DNA from: JACNJF01 sp050288105
Lineage (GTDB): Bacteria > Pseudomonadota > Gammaproteobacteria > GCA-001735895
Length of the DNA: 64,000 nt
Direction of reading: 5' to 3'
Assembly (NCBI GenBank): GCA_050288105.1
Contig: JBNKDE010000002.1
Span: 1 to 64,000, forward strand
Made by a program: the position numbers and the translations under genes. The notes beneath the pieces are model-generated. The model had not been told where the DNA came from. It saw only the letters and a program-made list of their open reading frames with translations, and made no database searches. This document shows, piece by piece, positions 27,073 through 35,033 of this stretch (positions are counted from its first letter, which is position 1; each line of letters begins with the position of its first letter).

Positions 27073-27412
27073 ACTAACCTCAACAAATCCGTACCAGGAT
27101 GCTATCGCATCCAGGCTTCATCAACAGAAGAGAAATTTAACAGTTTTCGTCCCAGCTTATGCGGCGTGGCTATAGAGCAATACTAGGGAATGCCGATAGA
27201 TATCCCCGAGACGAAAACGCACTTAATTCGCAGCTGACTAGTTTAAAGTCATCTGGCAGAACCGCGTAGGATAAAACAGAGTGACTTCAGAAGCCACTTT
27301 GATTATAACGAAAGTAACTTAAAAACTACCTATATCAATCGTAAAGCACTCTGCAAGCACAAAAAACACCAGCCTGAGCGCCCAGTTATCATGCCAAAGG
27401 CACGAAATAGGT
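27073..27412. promoter_or_regulatory. Upstream region of gltBD, no gene seen
   Basis: About 340 bases without a convincing coding frame on either strand. The stretch must contain the gltB promoter on the minus strand because the neighbouring gene ends with its own terminator at 27413-27455. I see no riboswitch-like fold and no repeats of note. Confidence 0.4.
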
Positions 27413-27455
27413 GCAAAAAACACAATAGCCAGTTAAACCTACCTTAACTGGCTAT
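27413..27455 (-). terminator. Rho-independent terminator after the zinc-finger gene
   Basis: A perfect 12-base inverted repeat, ATAGCCAGTTAA (27425-27436) and TTAACTGGCTAT (27444-27455), with a 7-base loop. On the minus strand it is followed by TTGTGTTTTTTGC. The stem includes the last codons and stop of the zinc-finger gene, so termination begins inside the reading frame. Confidence 0.8.
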
Positions 27456-27705
27456 CCTTATTGCCCTTTCGATTGTAGCCCGCGTGACTGGCCCGATGCT
27501 CATCAAGCCTGGACTGACAGGACACACAGAGACGCACACCCGCAATGGCTTTGCGGCGTGCTTGAGGGATTTCGTTTCCACACTCTTCACAATGAGATAA
27601 ACCCTCACCTTGAGGCAGCTGGCTGCGAGCCTGTTGAACCGCATCCGCCACACTGGCATCAATCTGCTCCTGCACTGCTCCATCAGGAGCCCATCCGCTC
27701 GCCAT
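27439..27705 (-). CDS. ybiI: YbiI-type DksA/TraR zinc-finger protein
   Basis: An 88-residue protein matching Escherichia coli YbiI in length and layout. It starts MASGW, has an alpha-helical N-terminal part and a four-cysteine zinc finger (CEECGNEIPQARR, later CVSCQ), and ends GYNRKGNKDSQLR. Members belong to the DksA/TraR superfamily; the role of YbiI itself is not established. I place the start at ATG 27705, 10 codons inside the longest frame, from the match to YbiI and because GGAGG precedes it. The stop lies within the terminator stem. It is the last gene before the gltBD promoter region. Confidence 0.85.
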   Translation of the reverse strand: MASGWAPDGAVQEQIDASVADAVQQARSQLPQGEGLSHCEECGNEIPQARRKAIAGVRLCVSCQSRLDEHRASHAGYNRKGNKDSQLR

Positions 27706-27814
27706 GGTAACCTCCGGATACGTTTGATAAATCATTAACAGTGTCTGAAACCCGTGGATAAATCAAGCAGGATGGGAAAGTCGGTCGAGAAAAATTCCAA
27801 TATCCATACACTAT

Positions 27815-29587
27815 TTATCGATAATAGTATTGACCATCCCTGTAAGCGATTCGCAAGCTGTGATTTCGGTCTTTTTTAATGTGGTAATCCCGGTTTGTTA
27901 TATGACTTACGAAGCGCCAGTAAGCTTTTATTTCTGACCGATCGACCTCAACAATCAGATAACCCCGATCCCGATAATTAGCGTATAAGGATCGAGAATC
28001 AAACACAGAACTTGCTTTCTCCAGTTGCTGCAGCAAACTGCCGTCCTCTACACCATATTCCTCTTCTATTCCTGGGGACGACACCGAAGTCACACCCAGT
28101 TCGATACCCAGCAACTGCTTCTCCTCATCTGTCAATTCACTGGCCCAGGCATAATGAGCATCTCCAGAAAGTACCACTACCGGCTTCTTTTGCTGTTGAA
28201 TTGTTCGATACAACCTTTCGCGTTCAGCGGCGTACCCATCCCAGGCATCCAGGTTATATGGCAACATCGACTGCAGGCGTTCAGCTTCCTGTGCGGTAAC
28301 CGAGGTATCACCAAGGGACATACGCGCTTTAATGCGTACTGTGGCCTGCATACTTTCAATCATCTGCTGTTTAATCTGAGCTTTTTGATCACCGTTGACT
28401 CGGTTATAGCGAACAGCTTGTTGCACGATTTCATAGGGAATCAGGTTTTCCGATAACCTCACCTGCTGACCAATCAACTGCCACTGTGCAGAGGATTTTT
28501 GCATCATCTTATACAGCCAGTCTAGCTGGGTATTACCCAGCAGATTGCGACGGGAATCAAAGCGAGCCTGTACAAAATCTGCCAGATCAAAATTATCGTC
28601 TGGCTTTAGGTAGTCCATATATTCGAGTGGTCTGTCACGGGCTATGAGGCGCGTATCCAGCATGTGTAATGAGAGTAGTGATCCAAAATCAAAACTGCGG
28701 TAGACTTGAGGCATAGTCGTTTGCTTTGCAATACGAACTGGCATCCATTCCAGATAGGCCTTAATGGCTACCGCCTTACGCTGATGATAGTCATGCCTGG
28801 CTTGCGCGGTATATTCTTTAGCACCATCTCTATAGGCATTATCAGCGACTTCATGATCATCCCAGATACAGATAAATGGGAACAGGCTATGCAGCAACTG
28901 CAGATCGGGATCGCTGCGGTAGGTTGCATATCGACGCCGGTAGTCATGTAGCGATAAAAGCGGCTGCTTATTATCTTCAGCTAATGCCCTACCGATCTCT
29001 CTGGCGTGTGAGGCACCATAGCCGGGGTTACCATCGTCATCCTGCATACCATTTTCATAGATATAGTCACCCAGATGAATCACCACATCAATTTTGTCTT
29101 TAAACTTACAGGCATCATGATAAGCATTGAAATACCCATTATTAAAATGCGCACAGGAAAAAACCGCCAGTGCCACGCTGTCAGTCTGAATCGGCAGGGT
29201 ACGCGTTCGTCCTGTGCTGGAGTAGGCATTTGAAGTTTTGAAACGGTAAAAATAAATGGTATCTGGCTGTAAATCCTGCAGATCAATCTTGATTGTGTAA
29301 TCCTGTTCCTTATGCGCACTGAGTAAACCTGACTGCAGCAAAGAGGAAAACCCCGGGTCTAAGGAGACCTCATACCCAACCCACACCAAGGGGATATCCA
29401 TAGTGGGTGTAACCCGAGTCCAGATGATGACCTGGTGCTGCAGGGGGTCACCGCTCGCCACACCGTGCGAAAAAAATCCGGCGCTTAAAGCCTGCTTTTC
29501 CGCGCCAGCTTCGGACGCCACCGCGGCCGCGTTTGATAGCATCATTGCTGAACCGATTTGAATAAACTTCCTTCTTGAAAAATCCAA
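27815..29587 (-). CDS. PhoD-like alkaline phosphatase/phosphodiesterase, Tat-exported
   Basis: A 590-residue exported phosphatase of the PhoD family. The N-terminus has a twin-arginine signal (SRRKFIQIG followed by a hydrophobic Ala-rich segment and a probable cleavage site near residue 29). A PhoD N-terminal beta domain (GVASGDPLQHQVIIWTRV) precedes the metallophosphatase domain. Metal ligands are visible in FSCAHFN, HLGDYIYENG, IWDDHEVADNAYRDG and LSGDAHYAW, as expected for a Ca2+/Fe3+ centre. It should hydrolyse phosphomonoesters or diesters in the periplasm. The gene is monocistronic, about 110 bases upstream of ybiI. No Pho box was identified. Confidence 0.9.
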   Translation of the reverse strand: MDFSRRKFIQIGSAMMLSNAAAVASEAGAEKQALSAGFFSHGVASGDPLQHQVIIWTRVTPTMDIPLVWVGYEVSLDPGFSSLLQSGLLSAHKEQDYTIKIDLQDLQPDTIYFYRFKTSNAYSSTGRTRTLPIQTDSVALAVFSCAHFNNGYFNAYHDACKFKDKIDVVIHLGDYIYENGMQDDDGNPGYGASHAREIGRALAEDNKQPLLSLHDYRRRYATYRSDPDLQLLHSLFPFICIWDDHEVADNAYRDGAKEYTAQARHDYHQRKAVAIKAYLEWMPVRIAKQTTMPQVYRSFDFGSLLSLHMLDTRLIARDRPLEYMDYLKPDDNFDLADFVQARFDSRRNLLGNTQLDWLYKMMQKSSAQWQLIGQQVRLSENLIPYEIVQQAVRYNRVNGDQKAQIKQQMIESMQATVRIKARMSLGDTSVTAQEAERLQSMLPYNLDAWDGYAAERERLYRTIQQQKKPVVVLSGDAHYAWASELTDEEKQLLGIELGVTSVSSPGIEEEYGVEDGSLLQQLEKASSVFDSRSLYANYRDRGYLIVEVDRSEIKAYWRFVSHITNRDYHIKKDRNHSLRIAYRDGQYYYR

Positions 29588-29754
29588 GTTATCTTCCTGT
29601 TTTTACTACCTATTTAATTAACTTAATTTACCCAACTGGGTGTTAATAACAAGCGATTTTCGCAATGTGACGCAGATCATATACAACCGTTTCCAGAATT
29701 CTAAGATCAGTTTACTAAGAGCATTTCGATTGATAATTGACTGAGGTAAAAGCG

Positions 29755-30747
29755 ATGCAATATTCAACAAACAAAATAAAGCCTGCTGTAATGTTTATGC
29801 TGACCGCCGCAGGTCTTGCGCTAGTCTCCAGTTGTGGAGGAGGTGGCGGTGGTGGTACCACCGAAGTCATTGACTCAACACTCGATACTGCTTCTGTAGA
29901 AACCCTGGCTGGGCGAGTCGTGCTTGAGGGTGACTGTGTTGGTGTTTCCGGGATTGCAGATTTAAGCCAGGTCGATGCCTTGCGTGTTGCAAGTCACCCT
30001 GTCTCTATGGAGCAACCGTCCACGCTTGCCAGTCGAGTGAGCGATTACACCGACCAGATCTATGGCTTAATTAGCGGGACATTCACCAAAACAGGTGACC
30101 ATGAAAATGGCACCGATACCCTGGTCTATACCTATTCTGATTACACCAATCCGGTTGGTGATCTGGTGTTGCAAGCAAATGGCAGCGCCTCGGTGGTTTA
30201 CCATGGTGAGCCGACTGAACTCGGCCCTGTCGTCAGTAATAAAACCGTTAGCACCAATGGGCCTGTCAGTATTGCAAAAACGCCCAACATCTCAATTCGA
30301 CCCGGCATCGCACTAAAGTCAAACGCCAGTTATGAACTCAGCGTCAGTGGATTAAATCAGATCTATGCTGCCGTGTTGAGTAACCCTGATGATCTGGTGG
30401 TAAATAATGTCACACTTAAAAATCTGGATACAGGCCAGGTATATACGGTGACCAACCTGCAAAGCAAAGGTAGTTTTGGATCCAGTCAGGTAACACTCAG
30501 CGACCTGAGCTATACCTATACCAGCACTGATGTGGGCACCCTGCAGATCACCAGCGATAACGTGGTTATCAATCTGGATGGTATGAAGATCCCCAGCGAT
30601 GTTGCAGGAACCTTCACTATGACAGCCACCGATGGCAGCAAGGGTGAACTTGTGATCCAGAGTAATGGAAACATAACCATCTATACCGGAACTGGCCCTG
30701 GAAGGGTACAGGTTTCTGAAGTCGACTGCTCAGGCCTGGTTCATTAA
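29755..30747 (+). CDS. Gly-rich lipoprotein of unknown function
   Basis: From the ATG at 29755 (GAGG 10 bases before it) the product has 330 residues; an upstream TTG at 29737 is less likely. A signal peptide ends in a lipobox-like VSSC followed by seven glycines, a flexible tether common on surface lipoproteins. The mature part is Ser/Thr/Asn/Val-rich and beta-strand-like, with two similar segments at about 75-170 and 200-320 that may be repeated sandwich domains. I recognise no family. A strong terminator follows at 30759. A related CGGGG tether occurs on the lipoprotein at 35034-37217. Confidence 0.6.
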   Translation: MQYSTNKIKPAVMFMLTAAGLALVSSCGGGGGGGTTEVIDSTLDTASVETLAGRVVLEGDCVGVSGIADLSQVDALRVASHPVSMEQPSTLASRVSDYTDQIYGLISGTFTKTGDHENGTDTLVYTYSDYTNPVGDLVLQANGSASVVYHGEPTELGPVVSNKTVSTNGPVSIAKTPNISIRPGIALKSNASYELSVSGLNQIYAAVLSNPDDLVVNNVTLKNLDTGQVYTVTNLQSKGSFGSSQVTLSDLSYTYTSTDVGTLQITSDNVVINLDGMKIPSDVAGTFTMTATDGSKGELVIQSNGNITIYTGTGPGRVQVSEVDCSGLVH

Positions 30748-30758
30748 CTCGGCACATT

Positions 30759-30790
30759 TTGCAACCCGCATGAATGCGGGTTGCAATTTT
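30759..30790 (+). terminator. Rho-independent terminator
   Basis: A perfect 12-base stem, TTGCAACCCGCA (30759-30770) and TGCGGGTTGCAA (30775-30786), with a TGAA loop and a following TTTT. It lies 11 bases after the lipoprotein stop codon. Confidence 0.85.
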
Positions 30791-30926
30791 GTCTCACCGC
30801 CACACACCCATCTACCGATATCCAAAGCACAGTATTTGTAGTTTAATGTGCCAACTTTAACAATCCTGCAGCTGCCGCCTCCAACCATCAGTATGCGCTA
30901 TCTACAGACTGTGAGTATTTAGTTTT

Positions 30927-33308
30927 ATGCCAGCACATCACTATCAGCAACAATTACTAAATCGTCGATGGCTGCTTGCAGTGGCCATGTTGCCACTGTT
31001 ACTTGCCAGCCTGAATCTGGGCTATCTCAGTCATGCCGGATATACAGGCATAGATTTCGCTCAACAGGACGCTGCATGGGTGATTACTCAGGTTGCAGCG
31101 GACAGTCCCGCAGCGCGCGCTGGTATCAGCGCTGACAGTCAGTTAATTGCAATCTCAGGACTAACCCTGCAGCGTTATGACCTGACACGAGATCAGGATG
31201 AGATTCCTGATTATGCATCACTCAATCGATGGTGGCAGGTTCAGCAACAACTTGCACAGCAGGTACTCCCTGGTAAGTCAGTCCAGCTAAGCTTAAAACC
31301 CTTACATTCTGCCAACCTGGTGACGGTAACTGTCGAGGTTGAAGGGATGGGATGGGCGCGCGCCTTTCAACGCACAGGCATGCTCACTGTCATCAGTTTG
31401 GTATGGGCATTCATTGGTTTGAGTGTGGCTTTACAGAGGCAGGGGGATGAACGAGTCACTGTATTTTTTTCGCTGTGTCTGGCTTTTTCGAGCTCCTTCC
31501 TCAGCTATGTCGGGTACTACTACCGAGAGCTGGCGATTGATCACGATTACTTCACTTTTCTGCGGGTATTGAATGGATTTTTATCGCCACTGATTGCAGC
31601 CACCTTCCTGCATTTTTTTTTAGTATTCCCTCGCCGCTTTAACTGGCACCGAGGCCCCTATTTAGCGATTGCTATCTACCTGATCCCCCTGCTGATGGTC
31701 ATGATCTATCAACCTCGAATTTCCTATGTCATTTTTTACCTCTATGCCATCTCCTATTTACTGCTGGGCTGCGCTGCTTTAGCGATAAAATATCTGGTTA
31801 CAAATACCATCAAGGATCGCATTCAAATGCGCTGGGTATTCTGGGGAGCCACCCTGTTCGCTCTGGGTGTTGCAGTCCTCAACGTACTACCGTCCATTTT
31901 GAATCAACCCAGCCTGATTAATAACACTGGAATAGCTGCTCTGGTGACCCTGCTACCACTATCTATGGTGATAGCGATCAGCCAGCATCGATTACTCGAT
32001 ATCGATACCTTGTTTGATAACACCCTGATCTATACCCTGACTCTGGGGTTACTGGGCGCAGCAGACTGGATGGTAATTAGTACCATCAGCAACATCAGTC
32101 TGGGAGACCATAATTTCAACGACCCCATCGCGTTTATGCTGGGTCTCTGGCTGGCGCTGATCATATATACCCCGCTCAGGGAAAAGGTACGCTACTGGGT
32201 GCGACGATTACTCAAGCGTGACATTTACTCAATGCAGCAGGTCAGCACTGAGCTGGGGCGCGCATTGATCGCTTCTTCTGATTTAGCGCACGCCTTTGAG
32301 GAGGCCGCAAGCAAAATCAAACAGACCCTGCACCCTCGAATCCTGCAGAGCTATATCAATAGCCAGACCGGACCACTCCCCTTAGAGCAGCAGGATAGCC
32401 CGCAGGGTAGCCCTGAATTTATTCAGGCCTGTGCAGCGGTAAAGCAAACGGAATTGATAGAGACACTAGACCCGGCCCTGGCCACCAGCATTCCCTCAGG
32501 ACTGAGTGGCGGCATCGTAGTCGCTGTGCAAAATACTCAACGTGCACTGGGATTTTTTATTCTTGGCGACAAACAGTCGGGGCTGAGCTACAACAAAAAC
32601 GATCAGCAACTGTTACAGATGATAGCCGGTCACCTAACGCTGGCGATAGAAGGGCTATTGGCGCGAGAACTGGCGGCTGAAGAAAAACGTCAGATTTTCG
32701 GAGACCTGCATGATGATGTAGGCTCCAAATTATTATCGCTTCTTTATCGATCCAGCGACCCTGAGAGCAGTGAACTGGCGCGCTCTGCATTACAGGATTT
32801 ACACGATGTTGTCTCACAACCCGATGAAGGCATTCTTCCTTTACAGGATGTACTGGCCGACTGGCGTGCCGAAGCTCAGGACCGACTGGATGCGGCCGCC
32901 ATTGAGTTGAAATGGCAACAACAGGATATTGCTCAGCAACAGATACCTCTACACCGTTGGCGACATACCGCAAGGATACTCAGAGAATTGATTAACAACA
33001 TCATTAAGCATGCTGCTGCCAGTACAACCAGTATTCACATTCAATTTAAAGGGGACACACTTAAACTAACGGTGGCTGACAATGGCATAGGCTGCGATCC
33101 TGAACAATGGAAACGAGGCAGAGGCATCAGCAATATAGAACACCGTATAGCCAAATTGAATGGAAAGGTTCGGTGGCTGAAAGCAGCGCAGGGCGGATGC
33201 GAAACACGGGTTGAGATTCCACTCGTCGAAATGCAGAGCAGCATGATATCGAATGCACCGCATCATGGCGGGACTACCTCAATAGCGGAAATTTTAAATC
33301 GACGCTAA
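30927..33308 (+). CDS. PDZ-containing membrane sensor kinase, NarL-partner (HisKA_3) type
   Basis: A 793-residue sensor kinase. The first helix (about 13-32) is followed by a PDZ-like domain (about 40-125, AADSPAARAGISADSQLIAISG), about eight membrane helices (about 145-440), a GAF-like region (about 475-590), then GDLHDDVGSKLL (phospho-accepting histidine at about 593) and a HATPase domain (NNIIKHAA N-box, DNGIGCD G1, GRGISNIEHR G2). PDZ plus many helices recalls ComP-like kinases. The LuxR-type regulator at 34320-34955 is the likely partner but lies convergent, behind a MITE-like element and a toxin-antitoxin pair. The final codons run into sequence resembling the MITE end, so the C-terminus may be altered. 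Confidence 0.85.
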   Translation: MPAHHYQQQLLNRRWLLAVAMLPLLLASLNLGYLSHAGYTGIDFAQQDAAWVITQVAADSPAARAGISADSQLIAISGLTLQRYDLTRDQDEIPDYASLNRWWQVQQQLAQQVLPGKSVQLSLKPLHSANLVTVTVEVEGMGWARAFQRTGMLTVISLVWAFIGLSVALQRQGDERVTVFFSLCLAFSSSFLSYVGYYYRELAIDHDYFTFLRVLNGFLSPLIAATFLHFFLVFPRRFNWHRGPYLAIAIYLIPLLMVMIYQPRISYVIFYLYAISYLLLGCAALAIKYLVTNTIKDRIQMRWVFWGATLFALGVAVLNVLPSILNQPSLINNTGIAALVTLLPLSMVIAISQHRLLDIDTLFDNTLIYTLTLGLLGAADWMVISTISNISLGDHNFNDPIAFMLGLWLALIIYTPLREKVRYWVRRLLKRDIYSMQQVSTELGRALIASSDLAHAFEEAASKIKQTLHPRILQSYINSQTGPLPLEQQDSPQGSPEFIQACAAVKQTELIETLDPALATSIPSGLSGGIVVAVQNTQRALGFFILGDKQSGLSYNKNDQQLLQMIAGHLTLAIEGLLARELAAEEKRQIFGDLHDDVGSKLLSLLYRSSDPESSELARSALQDLHDVVSQPDEGILPLQDVLADWRAEAQDRLDAAAIELKWQQQDIAQQQIPLHRWRHTARILRELINNIIKHAAASTTSIHIQFKGDTLKLTVADNGIGCDPEQWKRGRGISNIEHRIAKLNGKVRWLKAAQGGCETRVEIPLVEMQSSMISNAPHHGGTTSIAEILNRR

Positions 33309-33370
33309 GGGTAACTCTAATCCGAGCGCCCGACGGCAAGATTCAGGACCATACCGTCAACATGGATTAA

Positions 33371-33646
33371 GGGCACCTCTAATTGTGTCTTTTTCCGCGA
33401 TTTCATCCTTAGATCCGTAAACGGCATATCCCTATGCCACTCCTGCGGCGTCAGCTCCGTACTCAAATACCCAAAGCATTCGCTTCGCTCACGGGGCAGG
33501 CTCTCCTCATGTATGTCATATACACTGCGGTTCTCCGTGCGGTGGTTATTCGCTTCGCTCACCCTTCGGGCTGCCCTGCGGGCATTGTCTGCGCTACGCT
33601 ACGACTCCTTGCACTCACGAAAAAATCCGAATTTTTAGAGGTGCCC
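33371..33646. mobile_element. MITE-like element with 12-base terminal repeats and TTAA flanks
   Basis: GGGCACCTCTAA (33371-33382) and its exact reverse complement TTAGAGGTGCCC (33635-33646) bound a 276-base element flanked by TTAA on both sides, a probable target duplication. There is no transposase gene. The inside holds a direct repeat ATTCGCTTCGCTCAC (near 33478 and 33548). A diverged end copy, TAAGGGTAACTCTAAT, lies just outside at about 33306-33321. It is best read as a non-autonomous element mobilised by a transposase encoded elsewhere. Confidence 0.7.
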
Positions 33647-33688
33647 TTAAGTGGTTTCGCTATATTTCATAAACCCGGCTGTTATGCC

Positions 33689-33943
33689 TTAGTAGTGATA
33701 GCGTAACTGTGCGATAAGTAGGGAATCATCTTGAACTGCATAAACCATTCGATGTTCATCATTAATTCTGCGAGACCAATAACCGGAAAGGGCATGTTTT
33801 AATGGCTCTGGTTTTCCTAAACCATCAAATGGCTCACGTATTACATCTTTTATTAAAAGGTTTATTCGCTTTAATATTTTTTTATCAGTTTTCTGCCAGT
33901 ACAAATAGTCTTCCCAGGCTTGTTCGGCAAATATTAACTTCAC
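33689..33943 (-). CDS. yoeB: YoeB toxin (ribosome-dependent mRNA endonuclease)
   Basis: An 84-residue toxin of the RelE/YoeB fold, the same length as the E. coli protein. The catalytic positions known from YoeB are conserved at identical numbers: Glu46, Arg65, His83 and Tyr84 (GKPEPLKHALSGYWSRRI, EHRMVY, C-terminal RYHY). It cuts mRNA in the ribosomal A site when free of antitoxin. Its ATG overlaps the antitoxin stop by 4 bases (ATGA), giving coupled translation. The toxin appears intact. The pair sits between two halves of a probable two-component system, next to a MITE-like element. Confidence 0.95.
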   Translation of the reverse strand: MKLIFAEQAWEDYLYWQKTDKKILKRINLLIKDVIREPFDGLGKPEPLKHALSGYWSRRINDEHRMVYAVQDDSLLIAQLRYHY

Positions 33944-34191
33944 TCCAAAAGTTCCTTTTCTTCACCCTTCCCCTGTTCAAGGTCTGCAATAGCGGCAATC
34001 AATCGGCGGGTGTTCTTGGGGCTTCGAAGCAAATAGGCCGTTTCCTCAAGGGCTTGGTAGTCTTCCATCGAAATCATTACGACAGAGCCTTCTCCTTTTC
34101 GGGTAATGGCAATCGGGTTATGGTCGTCGCAGACTTTTTCCATTGTTTTGGCAAGGTTGCTACGAGCGGCAGTATAACTTATGCTTTGCAT
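33940..34191 (-). CDS. yefM: YefM antitoxin
   Basis: An 83-residue antitoxin of the Phd/YefM family. The N-terminal dimerisation and DNA-binding part (MQSISYTAARSNLAKTMEKV, then DHNPIAITRKGEGSVVMISMEDYQALEET) matches YefM. The C-terminal acidic, flexible tail wraps the YoeB toxin. It overlaps yoeB by 4 bases and should repress its own promoter; GTACATGTAC palindromes directly upstream fit the known TGTACA-core operator (separate entry). Confidence 0.95.
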   Translation of the reverse strand: MQSISYTAARSNLAKTMEKVCDDHNPIAITRKGEGSVVMISMEDYQALEETAYLLRSPKNTRRLIAAIADLEQGKGEEKELLE

Positions 34192-34201
34192 GGCGGTAAC
34201 C

Positions 34202-34225
34202 GTACATGTACTAAAAACCGTACAT
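34202..34225 (-). promoter_or_regulatory. yefM-yoeB operator, GTACAT palindromes
   Basis: GTACATGTAC (34202-34211) and a second GTACAT (34220-34225) lie 10-34 bases before the yefM ATG. E. coli YefM-YoeB binds a long and a short palindrome with a TGTACA core, spaced like this. Autoregulation is therefore likely. Confidence 0.65.
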
Positions 34226-34319
34226 TAGCATATAAAGGCATAACAAGTACAGCCAGCAGCAAAAACCTACGCTGCACTGCGGTTTTCCTCTACTGTAGGC
34301 GATACCATGCCTGCGTAAT

Positions 34320-34955
34320 TCAATGAGGGTTAACCAGTCCCAGACGGGTGGCTTCCATAGTAGCCTCAGCGCGCGAAGAAATATTCAGCTTCAGGTAAAT
34401 ACTTTTCACATAATCTCCTGCGGTATAGCGGCTTATGTGCAGGATATCTGCTACCTCGGCCAGTTTAATGCCCTTGGCAATCAGGGTCAGAACCTCTCGT
34501 TCGCGTGGGGTCAGGTTATGCTCGGGTGGTACTGCAGGTTTACCAAAATGATTCAGTAAACGTCGGGCAATGGCCGGTGAAAGCGGTGGTTCGCCATTCG
34601 CGATTCCCTGCAGACGCTGAATAAACTGATCACCCGGCATATCTTTGAGCAGGTAACCTCTGGCACCGGCCTGTAGCGCAGGAAACAAATGCTGATCATC
34701 ATCGTAAATAGTCACAACCACACTCAGCGTTTGAGTGCTGATGCTGTTGATACGGCTGATGACGTCCGTACCATTTCCATCGGGGAGATGCAGGTCAATC
34801 AGCGCCAGATCAAAACGCTCTGCATCAACATGGGTTAAGGCCTGTTGAACGCTTGTTGCCAGACTGACTGAAATACCTGGAAATACGGTATCCAGTGCTG
34901 CTGCCATCCAGTCCCTGGCTTCTACCGTATCTTCAACTATGAGTGCTCGCTGCAT
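34320..34955 (-). CDS. NarL/LuxR-family response regulator
   Basis: A 211-residue two-domain regulator. The receiver (1-120) has the acidic pair in IVEDT, the phospho-acceptor Asp in LIDLHLPDGNG, and the lysine in YLLKDMPG. The C-terminal LuxR helix-turn-helix (about 145-205) starts LTPREREVLTLIAKG, with ISRYTAGDYVKSIYLKL as the recognition region. I place the start at ATG 34955; the frame extends to a GTG at 35009, but that codon lies inside a terminator stem. The likely partner is the HisKA_3 kinase ending at 33308, convergent on the other strand. Confidence 0.88.
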   Translation of the reverse strand: MQRALIVEDTVEARDWMAAALDTVFPGISVSLATSVQQALTHVDAERFDLALIDLHLPDGNGTDVISRINSISTQTLSVVVTIYDDDQHLFPALQAGARGYLLKDMPGDQFIQRLQGIANGEPPLSPAIARRLLNHFGKPAVPPEHNLTPREREVLTLIAKGIKLAEVADILHISRYTAGDYVKSIYLKLNISSRAEATMEATRLGLVNPH

Positions 34956-35001
34956 GCCATTCTCGTCGTTTTCCAGCAATTTTAACCGCTTCTTTAAATG
35001 A

Positions 35002-35025
35002 TTGCCCACCCCGCAGGGTGGGCAA
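35002..35025 (-). terminator. GC-rich hairpin terminator of the propeller lipoprotein gene
   Basis: A perfect 10-base stem, TTGCCCACCC (35002-35011) and GGGTGGGCAA (35016-35025), with a 4-base loop, 9 bases beyond the lipoprotein stop. No long T-run follows on the minus strand, so it may be only a partial terminator that allows some read-through into the response regulator. Confidence 0.55.
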
Positions 35026-35033
35026 CCAGACGT

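Noticed and set aside
33434..33706. Plus-strand 90-residue frame across the MITE-like element
   Set aside because: It is formed by the element's repeated ATTCGCTTCGCTCAC sequence and ends in its terminal repeat region; no protein-like features.
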